Assembly: GCA_046313675.1 (NCBI GenBank)
Contig: JBKBXU010000102.1
Coordinates: 1 to 13,720 of the forward strand
From: JBKBXU01 sp046313675
GTDB taxonomy: Bacteria > Bacteroidota > Bacteroidia > Cytophagales > Cytophagaceae
Direction of reading: 5' to 3'
DNA: 13,720 nt
Of this stretch, positions 1 to 6,973 are shown one piece after another. The stretch's first letter is position 1, and the number at the start of each line of letters is the position of its first letter. The notes beneath the pieces were generated by a model, which saw only the letters and a program-made list of their open reading frames with translations, was not told the DNA's origin and did not search any database. The position numbers and the translations under genes were made by a program.

Positions 1-98
1 TTACAGAAAATTCTGTTAAACAGATAAAACGTACCATTCAACAAATGCTGTTTCGACACAGTAATAGACAAAAAGATATTAATCGGCACTACTCAAAA

Positions 99-1592
99 TC
101 AGAGTGACAAAGTAGAACTATTTACCTGTTCTTTTTTATGTAGGAGATAAAGAACAACTATAGAAGATAGTAATAGCCAAAATATAGAAGCCGCTTCTTC
201 CTGATCTAAAAAATTATTAAATAATCCGTGTACAAAATAGCCCATAAGCGATGATCCTGCGCACAATGCCAGGATTTTAATTTTTCTGTTCTGACTATTG
301 TTGTAAATTTTCATGGTGTAATACAAGGCCATAAAAGCTATAATGATAAATGTTATGAATGGGAAAATGCCTGACTCTGAAAGGAGGAGAAGATATTCAG
401 AATGTGCAGATCCTCCTTTTCCGGGCTTTACATGGTGTTTTGCACTGGTTATGCTTATTTCAGTCATATCTCTATTCATTTGAAAAGGAATATAAGTGAA
501 TTGATAAGTTCCAGGACCAAATCCGGTCAATGGTTTCTCTTTAAACATTTTTATTGCAGAATTCCATCGGTTGACCCTTTCAGCATTAGAAACGTCTTTT
601 TTAATACTGGTTACCGATTTCATCTGTTCGTCAATGCCTGCATTTTTAGCATTAGAATCGTACTTGTTTTGCTTCAGTAAGCTTACCATTTTGTCTTGTG
701 CAAATAGGAAAGAGGCTGCTATTATGATAGATACGGAAAGGATTAGTTTAAAAGGAATTCTTATTTTAATTATAAATACTACTCCAAATGAAACAAGAAG
801 GCTTACCCAGGCAGCGCGACTGAACGTTAAAAAGAGTGCTATTAATAGAATTGTTAAAACTATACAAAGCACCAGAGATGTAAAGAAGCTGATGTTAAAT
901 GTTTTTCGACATAAGATAAACCCCGTTAGCATTGGAATGGCCAAGCAGAGACAGGCACCATATATGGTGTGGTCATTGAAGAATGGGCCTGTAACCAGAT
1001 TAGAAACGTTTTTGTCAAATCCGCTTTGCGAATGGGTATGGATGATAAAAATAATTACAGGTATAATCCCAAGTATGTATAATAAAATCAGTCGTTTTAC
1101 CTTATCAATATCATGAGATAATAACTGTGCCGCTAAAAAATAAAAGACAAGGATATACGCCGTTTTAACGGTTAAAAACTTTAATGATATAATTGGTGAG
1201 GTTGAAAAAAATAAGGCTACTAAGCAGGTAGCTAAATGAATGACAATGAAAATAGTCATTGGATTTCTTAGGAATTTTCCATCGAATTTTTTTGTAAACA
1301 GCAAAGCTACGGCCACTAATGCCAGCAAACCTATAAGTGGCTCGGAAGGGGTACCTACAACAAGAGAGTTTTCAGATAAAGCCAAATCTACCGACAAGGG
1401 GATAAGAAAAAATGTCAGATAGGTAATTTTTTTATAATCAAAAACAGCTAAAAAAAAGATGATTAAGGAAGGGGGAATCAATAAGAAAGCATTCACCCCA
1501 TAATATAAATAGGCACTGACAGAAGAAATGGTAATCAGGCTATATGCGGCAAATATTTTTAGTTTATGGTCTGATAAGATACTTGCTATCAT
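99..1592 (-). CDS. O-antigen polymerase/ligase-like membrane protein (Wzy/WaaL family)
   Basis: A 497-residue polytopic inner-membrane protein, about ten or more hydrophobic segments. It probably polymerises lipid-linked repeat units, or ligates a finished glycan to an acceptor, on the periplasmic face. The family pattern is visible: LTFSRAAW (residues 255-262) in a membrane helix, then a large polar loop (about 298-405) with NRWNSAIKMFKEKPLTGFGP (341-360) and AHSEYLLLLSESG (396-408), then the closing helices with HGLFNN (455-460). This Arg plus long loop plus His layout is typical of Wzy_C-domain proteins; Wzy and WaaL cannot be told apart by motif alone. The start codon overlaps the stop of the upstream Wzz-like gene (shared ATGA), so the two are co-transcribed and probably translationally coupled. 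Pairing with a chain-length regulator favours polymerase over ligase (inference). No terminator is visible in the 98 bases downstream. Confidence 0.85.
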   Translation of the reverse strand: MIASILSDHKLKIFAAYSLITISSVSAYLYYGVNAFLLIPPSLIIFFLAVFDYKKITYLTFFLIPLSVDLALSENSLVVGTPSEPLIGLLALVAVALLFTKKFDGKFLRNPMTIFIVIHLATCLVALFFSTSPIISLKFLTVKTAYILVFYFLAAQLLSHDIDKVKRLILLYILGIIPVIIFIIHTHSQSGFDKNVSNLVTGPFFNDHTIYGACLCLAIPMLTGFILCRKTFNISFFTSLVLCIVLTILLIALFLTFSRAAWVSLLVSFGVVFIIKIRIPFKLILSVSIIIAASFLFAQDKMVSLLKQNKYDSNAKNAGIDEQMKSVTSIKKDVSNAERVNRWNSAIKMFKEKPLTGFGPGTYQFTYIPFQMNRDMTEISITSAKHHVKPGKGGSAHSEYLLLLSESGIFPFITFIIIAFMALYYTMKIYNNSQNRKIKILALCAGSSLMGYFVHGLFNNFLDQEEAASIFWLLLSSIVVLYLLHKKEQVNSSTLSL

Positions 1593-2584
1593 TCAGATAG
1601 GATTTTCTTTAGTTCAGTTTGGTAATACTCGATACATAGGATGGCAAGAATAAACAGGATGAATGCTCCTATGGTGCTTAGTAGCACAATAAGAGACCGT
1701 ACCGGTTTGGCTTTTCTCTCTGCCGGCACTGCTTCTTCAATGACCACTAAGGTTTTAAAAGGATTGCTTAATGCGGAAACAGACTGTGTGTACATGAGCT
1801 CATAGGCTGCCAGTTCTTTGGACAGTTCTTGTATTTGGGTGTCGAACCGCTTAATAAGCTCAAAATTCTTTTTAAAGTTTAATACCTCTTCAGCAGATGA
1901 TATGGACGATGTATTAATTTTTGAACCTCTTTTGTTGAAGGCTAAAACTTTGTTTTCTGCATTAAATTCATCAAGGGAAGACCCTTGTCTTAAGGTTATT
2001 ATAGAGTCATTTATAGTTTGTATCTGCTTGTGACTGTTGTCAATGAAGTTTTTATAAAGGTCAACCATGCTGAGGTTTCTGTACATAATCAGCTCGGTAT
2101 TAATTTTCTCTATTTCTTCTACAATGGTATTGGCCATATTGGCAGAAAAAACGGGATCCCTATCATAAACAGTAACCTGTAAGCCCTTGTCTGTCTTCCT
2201 GATTTCGTAATTGTCTTTTAGCTGTTTAGTGATTTCGGTATAGGGGAATCGAATTTTTGTACTGTCAATTTCATAATGGTTGTAAAGCTCGAATTTCTTA
2301 ATCAGGTACTCATACATTCTTCTTGAAGTGCCAATAGAAATGATCCTTTCAAAGTCTTCATCCTCACCGATTACTTCATAGTCTAATCCTGTAAAAGCTA
2401 GTCTCGGATCACTGGCTTTAATGGTATATGGATAAAAACGTACGGAGGCTTTATAGTAATTTGGTAGGATGAGTGTGATTATTATACTCAGAAAAAAAAC
2501 TGAAAGTGTTGTTATCAATAAACTCTTCCGCCACTTTTTTAGAATAAGAATAAAGGTTACTAAATTAAAATTATTAAAGTCCAT
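1589..2584 (-). CDS. Wzz-family polysaccharide chain-length determinant protein
   Basis: A 331-residue protein with the classic Wzz layout: a short cytoplasmic N-terminus, membrane helix 1 (about 21-40), a large periplasmic domain rich in predicted helix and coiled coil (about 145-275), a proline-containing segment VPAERKAKPVRS (286-297), and membrane helix 2 (about 297-318) with a short cytoplasmic tail. Family members oligomerise in the inner membrane and set the length distribution of Wzy-polymerised glycans. The VYDRDPVFSANMANTIVEEI stretch (139-158) matches the conserved part of the Wzz domain. There is no C-terminal tyrosine-kinase domain, so this is not the fused Wzc type. It is the first gene of a leftward pair, divergent from the flippase. 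A perfect TAGATTTG -7 box sits about 35 bases upstream of the ATG. Confidence 0.88.
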   Translation of the reverse strand: MDFNNFNLVTFILILKKWRKSLLITTLSVFFLSIIITLILPNYYKASVRFYPYTIKASDPRLAFTGLDYEVIGEDEDFERIISIGTSRRMYEYLIKKFELYNHYEIDSTKIRFPYTEITKQLKDNYEIRKTDKGLQVTVYDRDPVFSANMANTIVEEIEKINTELIMYRNLSMVDLYKNFIDNSHKQIQTINDSIITLRQGSSLDEFNAENKVLAFNKRGSKINTSSISSAEEVLNFKKNFELIKRFDTQIQELSKELAAYELMYTQSVSALSNPFKTLVVIEEAVPAERKAKPVRSLIVLLSTIGAFILFILAILCIEYYQTELKKILSE

Positions 2585-2617
2585 AAACTTCTCTTTGTAC
2601 TCTTTAATTACAACTTA

Positions 2618-2625
2618 CAAATCTA
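2618..2625 (-). promoter_or_regulatory. Candidate -7 promoter box of the Wzz-Wzy pair
   Basis: Reading leftward, TAGATTTG matches the Bacteroidetes consensus TAnnTTTG exactly. It lies 33 bases before the Wzz ATG, leaving a short leader. I see no clear TTG-type -33 element at the expected distance, so the call rests on the -7 box and position. Confidence 0.5.
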
Positions 2626-2639
2626 TAAAAAAATTATAG
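2623..2639. repeat. Inverted repeat between the two divergent promoters
   Basis: CTATAA and TTATAG form perfect 6-base arms around a 5-base A spacer. The repeat overlaps the edge of the leftward -7 box and lies just upstream of the rightward one, a position where a dimeric regulator could act on both. In such AT-rich DNA a short repeat can arise by chance. Confidence 0.3.
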
Positions 2640-2651
2640 AAATTTATTTTT

Positions 2652-2659
2652 TATTTTTG
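2652..2659 (+). promoter_or_regulatory. Candidate -7 promoter box of the flippase-deacetylase-GT2 genes
   Basis: TATTTTTG matches TAnnTTTG exactly and is followed by GC. Transcription would start near 2664-2668, which requires the flippase start to lie downstream of that and fits either proposed non-standard start (2670 or 2691). No clear -33 TTG is seen; the upstream stretch is nearly all A and T. Confidence 0.5.
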
Positions 2660-2669
2660 CGTTGTAGGT

Positions 2670-2795
2670 ATAGGTTTAGTAAAGGAAAAAATTCCTAAAT
2701 TTAGCATTCTAAAAAATACCCATATCAATAGCTTCTTTAAAAATATTCTTCTCATAATTATTCTGAACATCGCCATAAAGCCTATCTGGCTTATT
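2670..2795 (+). other. Probable N-terminal coding extension of the flippase lacking a standard start codon
   Basis: The frame of the downstream flippase stays open leftward to a TAG at 2637-2639 and contains no ATG, GTG or TTG. Translated, it gives a polar N-terminus, then NSFFKNILLIIILNIAIKPI, then W-L-I leading directly into the MENMVQNEIGHEQFGLY start of the downstream frame. That KPIW...VQN.(I/V)G..(Q/E)(F/Y)GLY pattern is, from memory, the conserved first helix of Bacteroidetes flippases, so this stretch is very likely translated. Candidate starts are ATA at 2670 (followed by G-L-V-K-E-K-I-P) and ATT at 2691, which has AAAGGA at 2681-2686 as a possible ribosome-binding site. A mutated start codon or a base error are the alternatives. 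Confidence 0.7.
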
Positions 2796-4166
2796 ATGGA
2801 AAATATGGTTCAGAACGAGATAGGACATGAGCAATTTGGCTTATATGCAGCTTTATTTTCTTTTGGACTCATGTTTTTGGTTCTTTCGGATGTTGGTATA
2901 AATCAATATCTTACCAAAGAACTAGCTTCCAAACCTAATTTTTTAAAGTCTGTTTTACCTTCGGTCTTCGGCTTCAAGCTTTTGGTGTCCTTTGTTTATC
3001 CAAATTTTATGGTTTTTGCAGGTTACCTTCTCGGGTACAGGGGAGAGGAACTCGTATATTTATTTATTATATGTATTATACAGGCAATACTGCAAATAAT
3101 TTTGTTTTACAGAGCAAAATTTCAGGCCTCCCAGGATTTTAAGTTAGACTCTCTGGCTTCAGTATTTGACAAAACCATATTGATTGGTATAACTTTCTTT
3201 TTACTAAGTGTAAAGATTGACCTGGATGGCTTTATAATGGCCAGAGGGATATCAAGTGCCGTAGCTTTTTTTGTCCTTGGTTTTATAATAATCAGAAAAT
3301 ACGGATGGTTTGGTTTGTCGTTTAAAAAGCCGGATTTAAACATTATTCTTCGGGGAAGTTTTCCTTTTGCTCTGATAGCGTTGGTTTTCTCCGTGCATGA
3401 ACGGGTTGATCAGGTTATGCTGGAACGTTTGGCAGATGACAAGACAGCCGGTCTGTATGCAGCTTCCTATCGGTGGGTTGATGCCTGCATGATGTATTTG
3501 TGGACCATCTTACCATTGTTTTTCGCGCGCTTCTCTTTTTTACACCGCGAGCCGGAAGAACAGCAAAAGATCTTTAATATGGGCATGATTATTTCTAATG
3601 TTCCCATTATGTTTATCTGCGGTTTTGTCTTTTTCTATGGTGACCAATTGTTTTGGTTGTTTAGCAATAGTACTTCGGAGGAGATAGGTATAATGAGTTC
3701 AGGAGTTAAAATACTTTTCCTAGCTGTTTTTTTTCACGGCTTTTTTGCCATAGCAGGCACATATTTATCTTCCTGCGGGTATGTAAACTTTATTAACAAA
3801 ATGATGGTAGTGAGCATTATCATTAACATTGTCCTTAATGTTATACTTATTGATTCGCTTGGCTCTCTTGCTGCTGCTATAAGCACAGTAGTGAGTACTG
3901 CTTATTTGTCAATAGCCTATGTTGTTTACATTCGATGGCATACTCCTTTGAAAATCTCCGGCAAAATTGTAGGTATGCTTTTCTTCAATGCAATGATTTT
4001 TATGGGTGTGTTGTATGTGTTGAACATGTTTATTGAAACCTGGTATGTTAATATGATTATAGGATTGATTGTTTTGGTAGGAATGAGTTTTTTGACAGGT
4101 TTACTTAAATTGTCCGGAATTCTTGATAAAAATAAGAGCATCGTCAAGACTCCTGTAGAAGCATAG
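2796..4166 (+). CDS. Wzx-type polysaccharide flippase (MATE/oligosaccharide flippase superfamily)
   Basis: At least 456 residues, with about 12 to 14 hydrophobic segments throughout and short polar loops. It should move lipid-linked oligosaccharide across the inner membrane to the Wzy polymerase. Family signatures are MVQNEIGHEQFGLYAALFSF at the start, SDVGINQYLTKELASK (about 31-46) after the second helix, and FPFALIALVFSVHERVDQVM mid-protein, where ERVDQVMLE is the usual loop between halves. The boundary given is the first standard start codon, but this ATG lies inside what should be the first membrane helix; the true N-terminus is almost certainly 35 to 42 residues further upstream in the 2670-2795 stretch (separate entry). 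The deacetylase gene follows after 11 bases, so they are probably one transcript. Confidence 0.88.
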   Translation: MENMVQNEIGHEQFGLYAALFSFGLMFLVLSDVGINQYLTKELASKPNFLKSVLPSVFGFKLLVSFVYPNFMVFAGYLLGYRGEELVYLFIICIIQAILQIILFYRAKFQASQDFKLDSLASVFDKTILIGITFFLLSVKIDLDGFIMARGISSAVAFFVLGFIIIRKYGWFGLSFKKPDLNIILRGSFPFALIALVFSVHERVDQVMLERLADDKTAGLYAASYRWVDACMMYLWTILPLFFARFSFLHREPEEQQKIFNMGMIISNVPIMFICGFVFFYGDQLFWLFSNSTSEEIGIMSSGVKILFLAVFFHGFFAIAGTYLSSCGYVNFINKMMVVSIIINIVLNVILIDSLGSLAAAISTVVSTAYLSIAYVVYIRWHTPLKISGKIVGMLFFNAMIFMGVLYVLNMFIETWYVNMIIGLIVLVGMSFLTGLLKLSGILDKNKSIVKTPVEA

Positions 4167-4177
4167 GAAAATTTTTT

Positions 4178-4810
4178 ATGAATTTTAAAAATGCTGATTG
4201 GTTATTTTCACTACTCTATCCTTCCCTTTGCTGGAAGGTGAACACTTCCGGAAAAAAACTTTTTCTCACTTTTGATGATGGGCCTGTACCTGGTATAACT
4301 GAGTACGTGCTTGCTGAATTACAGAAGTATCAGGTTAAAGCGACTTTCTTTTGTGTCGGCGACAATATTTTAAAGTATCCGGATATTTTTTGTAATATTA
4401 TAGAGCAGGGCCATCGTGTTGGTAATCATACATTTAATCACTTAAATGGATGGAGAACATTGAACAGTGTATACCTGGACAATGTACTCCGATGCCAACA
4501 GGAGATAGATAAATATTCAACGTCGTCATCAGGAAAGGATTTGTTCCGGCCACCCTATGGAAAAATTAAATATTCCCAGATCAGTAAATTGCAGGAAAGT
4601 TTTGATATTATCATGTGGAATGTGTTAACTGGAGATTATGATCCTGAGCTTCCATGGGAGAAGTGCCTTCATCACTCAATTGCTAAAACAGTTCCCGGAT
4701 CGATTATAATTTTTCATGATAATATTAAGGCAGCCCAAAATATTAAGAGTGTTCTGCCAAGATATATTGAGCATTTTTTAAAAAAAGGATATTCATTTCA
4801 CAGCCTATGA
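4178..4810 (+). CDS. NodB-homology polysaccharide deacetylase
   Basis: A 210-residue, single-domain carbohydrate esterase 4-type enzyme with every NodB motif intact: TFDDGP (31-36; Asp33 catalytic base, Asp34 metal ligand), NHTFNH (83-88; His84 and His88 metal ligands), RPPYG (124-128), the WNVLTGDYD region (147-155), and FHD (179-181; catalytic His180). Members remove N-acetyl (or formyl) groups from amino sugars with a divalent metal. There is no convincing signal peptide or separate anchor, only a short hydrophobic patch near residues 8-19, so a cytoplasmic or membrane-surface location is likely. That would suit a lipid-linked or nascent glycan substrate rather than secreted polymer (inference). 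Its stop overlaps the start of the GT2 gene by 4 bases (ATGA), implying coupled function. Confidence 0.88.
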   Translation: MNFKNADWLFSLLYPSLCWKVNTSGKKLFLTFDDGPVPGITEYVLAELQKYQVKATFFCVGDNILKYPDIFCNIIEQGHRVGNHTFNHLNGWRTLNSVYLDNVLRCQQEIDKYSTSSSGKDLFRPPYGKIKYSQISKLQESFDIIMWNVLTGDYDPELPWEKCLHHSIAKTVPGSIIIFHDNIKAAQNIKSVLPRYIEHFLKKGYSFHSL

Positions 4811-5907
4811 GTTTTATAGAAGTAGCTCTGTATGTTTATTTCTTTATATTGTTTTTGGGAATCCTGGCAAACATAATCATCTGGCTGATTCAAAAAGAAA
4901 GAACTTCTGCCAAAATTGAGAAATATCCTCTTGTCTCTGTTTTAATCGCTGCACGAAATGAAGAAGGTAATATACTATCCTGCCTGAAGGCTTTAGAAAA
5001 GATAAATTATCCATCTCATCGTTTTGAAGTTTTAGTTGGTGATGATCATTCGGAAGATGATACTTTTATTATTGCTTCCAATTTTACCAAAGATAAACCA
5101 GGGTTTTCAGTACACAAAATCCAATCTACGGTAGGGAAAGCCAAAGGAAAAGCAAATGTGTTGGCTCAATTGGCTCATAAAGCAAAAGGTGAGCTTCTGT
5201 TTATTACGGATGCGGATATTGAAGTGCCGGAGAATTGGATTCTGGGATTGTTGAAGCATTATGAAGAAGGTTGCGGAATTGTATCAGGAAGTACTATGGT
5301 CAAAGGAACAACCTGGTTTGATCATTATCAGACAGTTGATTGGCTGTATGCTTTTGGTATGGTTCAAAATGCAGAATACCTAAAGCTTCCGGTAAGTGCT
5401 GTAGGTAATAATATGTTTATTGTGAGGGAGGCATATGATTCGGTAGGAGGGTATGAAAATATTCCTTTTTCCATTATTGAAGATCTTGAGTTATTTAAGT
5501 TTGTTTGTAGGAAGGGCTGGGACTACAAAAACATCTTTAATCAGGAAACACTGGCTTTTTCCAAACCTGCCGAGGGGTTTTTAAAATTAATGCATCAACG
5601 CAAGAGGTGGATGCGTGGGGCTTTGACCTTAAGCCCTTCTTTGGTATTTACCTTATTTTTTCAAAGTATATTTCTGCCTCTCTGGTTAGTTCTGCTTTTT
5701 ATTTCCCCGGTGCTGGCTTTGGGACTCTGGGGATTAAAATTTCTTTTGCAAATGCTGCTTATTGGTTTGATTTTAAAAAAAGTCGGACAGCAAAAATACT
5801 TACGATATATTCCGATTCATGAATTATATTCCGGCGTTTTAAATGCCGTACTTTTAATTTTTTATTGCTTACCAATGAAAATCAATTGGAAAGGAAGGAA
5901 ATATTAA
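4807..5907 (+). CDS. Membrane-anchored family 2 glycosyltransferase
   Basis: A 366-residue GT2 enzyme: one N-terminal membrane helix (about 7-28), a cytoplasmic GT-A domain (about 41-270), and hydrophobic C-terminal segments (about 276-325, and 343-355). Motifs in order are PLVSVLIAARNEEGNI (41-56), GDD (78-80, nucleotide binding), TDAD (134-137, the metal-binding DxD), IEDLE (224-228, catalytic-base region) and QRKRW (264-268). The Q-x-x-R-W signature together with C-terminal membrane helices is typical of processive synthases such as chitin, hyaluronan and poly-GlcNAc synthases, although the enzyme is small and may add only one sugar. The 4-base overlap with the deacetylase suggests that an N-acetyl amino sugar is transferred and then deacetylated. 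The exact sugar cannot be read from the sequence. Confidence 0.87.
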   Translation: MSFIEVALYVYFFILFLGILANIIIWLIQKERTSAKIEKYPLVSVLIAARNEEGNILSCLKALEKINYPSHRFEVLVGDDHSEDDTFIIASNFTKDKPGFSVHKIQSTVGKAKGKANVLAQLAHKAKGELLFITDADIEVPENWILGLLKHYEEGCGIVSGSTMVKGTTWFDHYQTVDWLYAFGMVQNAEYLKLPVSAVGNNMFIVREAYDSVGGYENIPFSIIEDLELFKFVCRKGWDYKNIFNQETLAFSKPAEGFLKLMHQRKRWMRGALTLSPSLVFTLFFQSIFLPLWLVLLFISPVLALGLWGLKFLLQMLLIGLILKKVGQQKYLRYIPIHELYSGVLNAVLLIFYCLPMKINWKGRKY

Positions 5908-5926
5908 TTAATAAATAAAACTATTT

Positions 5927-6694
5927 ATGTTTGTTGATTCTCATGCACATATATATTCTTCGGAATTTGATATTGACAGAAGTGAAATTATCAATTTATC
6001 CTTAGAAAAAGATGTAAAGAAAATTTACATGCCCAACGTAGATTCCTCAAGTATTGATAGAATGCTTGAGGCAGAAGATCGTTACAAAGGCATATGCATA
6101 CCTATGATGGGCCTACATCCATGCAGTGTCGGGAAAAATTTCGAAAAGAGCCTTTATGAGGTTGAAGCATGGCTGAATAAAAGGAAATTTGCCGCAGTTG
6201 GAGAGATAGGAATAGATCTATTTCATGATGTATCTTTTTTTGAGCAACAAAAAGAAGCTTTTCTTATTCAGGTACAATGGGCTATAGATTATAAGATGCC
6301 CATAGTTATTCATTGTCGAAATTCTTTCAGGGAAACAGTGGATGCTTTGTCGAAGTTTGAAAAGGGCAAGATAAAAGGAGTTTTTCATTGCTTTAGTGGA
6401 ACCCTGGAAGAGGCACATGAAGTTATAGATATGGGTTTTTATCTTGGAATAGGAGGGGTAGCCACATTTAAAAATGGAGGCTTGGACAAAGTGATCCCTG
6501 AAATTGAGCTTGAGCACATAGTTTTAGAAACAGACAGTCCTTACCTGGCACCAGCACCTTTTAGAGGTAAAAGGAATCATCCGGGATATATACCATTAGT
6601 GGCAGAAAAAATCGCCACATATAAAAATGTCGGCCTTGAAGAAATAGCTGAGATTACTACAGCCAATATAGACAAAGTTTTTGCGAAAGTTTAA
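5927..6694 (+). CDS. TatD-family metal-dependent hydrolase (putative DNase)
   Basis: A 255-residue TIM-barrel amidohydrolase-type protein of usual TatD length. The metal ligands expected for the family are present: His6 and His8 (SHAHIY), Glu93 (VGEIGID), His129 (VIHCR), His154 (FHCFSG) and Asp203 (ETDSPYLAP), followed by the conserved PFRGKRNHP segment (211-219). Characterised members are cytoplasmic 3'-5' exonucleases or DNA-repair-related hydrolases; the in vivo role here is not certain. It starts 19 bases after the glycosyltransferase and may be read on the same transcript, but it is a housekeeping gene with no evident link to the glycan genes. The start is supported by the universal MxVDSHAH N-terminus. 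Confidence 0.92.
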   Translation: MFVDSHAHIYSSEFDIDRSEIINLSLEKDVKKIYMPNVDSSSIDRMLEAEDRYKGICIPMMGLHPCSVGKNFEKSLYEVEAWLNKRKFAAVGEIGIDLFHDVSFFEQQKEAFLIQVQWAIDYKMPIVIHCRNSFRETVDALSKFEKGKIKGVFHCFSGTLEEAHEVIDMGFYLGIGGVATFKNGGLDKVIPEIELEHIVLETDSPYLAPAPFRGKRNHPGYIPLVAEKIATYKNVGLEEIAEITTANIDKVFAKV

Positions 6695-6712
6695 GACTTG
6701 TCAATAGAAATA

Positions 6713-6744
6713 TTTGGAGATGGGTTAATAAATATATTTCTTTG
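6713..6744 (+). promoter_or_regulatory. Candidate promoter of tRNA-Ser
   Basis: TTTG at 6713-6716 and TTTCTTTG at 6737-6744 are 20 bases apart, as expected for the Bacteroidetes -33/-7 pair. The -7 box has one mismatch to TAnnTTTG (second base T instead of A). The tRNA starts 33 bases further on. Confidence 0.4.
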
Positions 6745-6777
6745 CAGTCCGTTTTAATTCGGGATTCATCAGCATCC

Positions 6778-6865
<88 letters not shown>

Positions 6866-6870
6866 AGAAT

Positions 6871-6904
6871 AGGCTGTCTTAATTTATTAAGGCAGCCTTT
6901 TTTT
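6871..6904 (+). terminator. Intrinsic terminator of tRNA-Ser
   Basis: AGGCTGTCTTAA (6871-6882) pairs with TTAAGGCAGCCT (6887-6898) over 12 positions with one T-G wobble and a 4-base loop, followed directly by a run of T residues. It starts 7 bases after the tRNA and isolates it from the methyltransferase gene. Confidence 0.9.
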
Positions 6905-6943
6905 GCGGATATCTTTTTTTAGCCTCAGTATTGATTTTTTTTC

Positions 6944-6951
6944 TAATTTTG
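6944..6951 (+). promoter_or_regulatory. Candidate -7 box of the methyltransferase gene
   Basis: TAATTTTG matches TAnnTTTG exactly, with transcription expected near 6958, leaving a leader of about 16 bases before the ATG. The preceding terminator means this gene needs its own promoter. No good -33 TTG lies at the usual spacing. Confidence 0.5.
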
Positions 6952-6973
6952 CCTTAACTATTAATGACTTACT

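Noticed and set aside
3..23. Overlapping small inverted repeats (ACAGAA/TTCTGT and CTGT/ACAG) at the left edge
   Set aside because: Arms of only 4 to 6 bases in AT-rich DNA, no T-run and no visible neighbouring gene; too weak to call an operator or terminator.
571..1116. A 181-residue rightward open frame inside the Wzy-like gene
   Set aside because: It lies opposite a clear multi-membrane-span coding gene, has no recognisable domain or promoter box, and has the irregular composition of an antisense shadow.
5926..5933. TATGTTTG, a perfect -7 consensus match
   Set aside because: It includes the ATG of the TatD gene, so it cannot drive that start; more likely chance, with TatD read from upstream.
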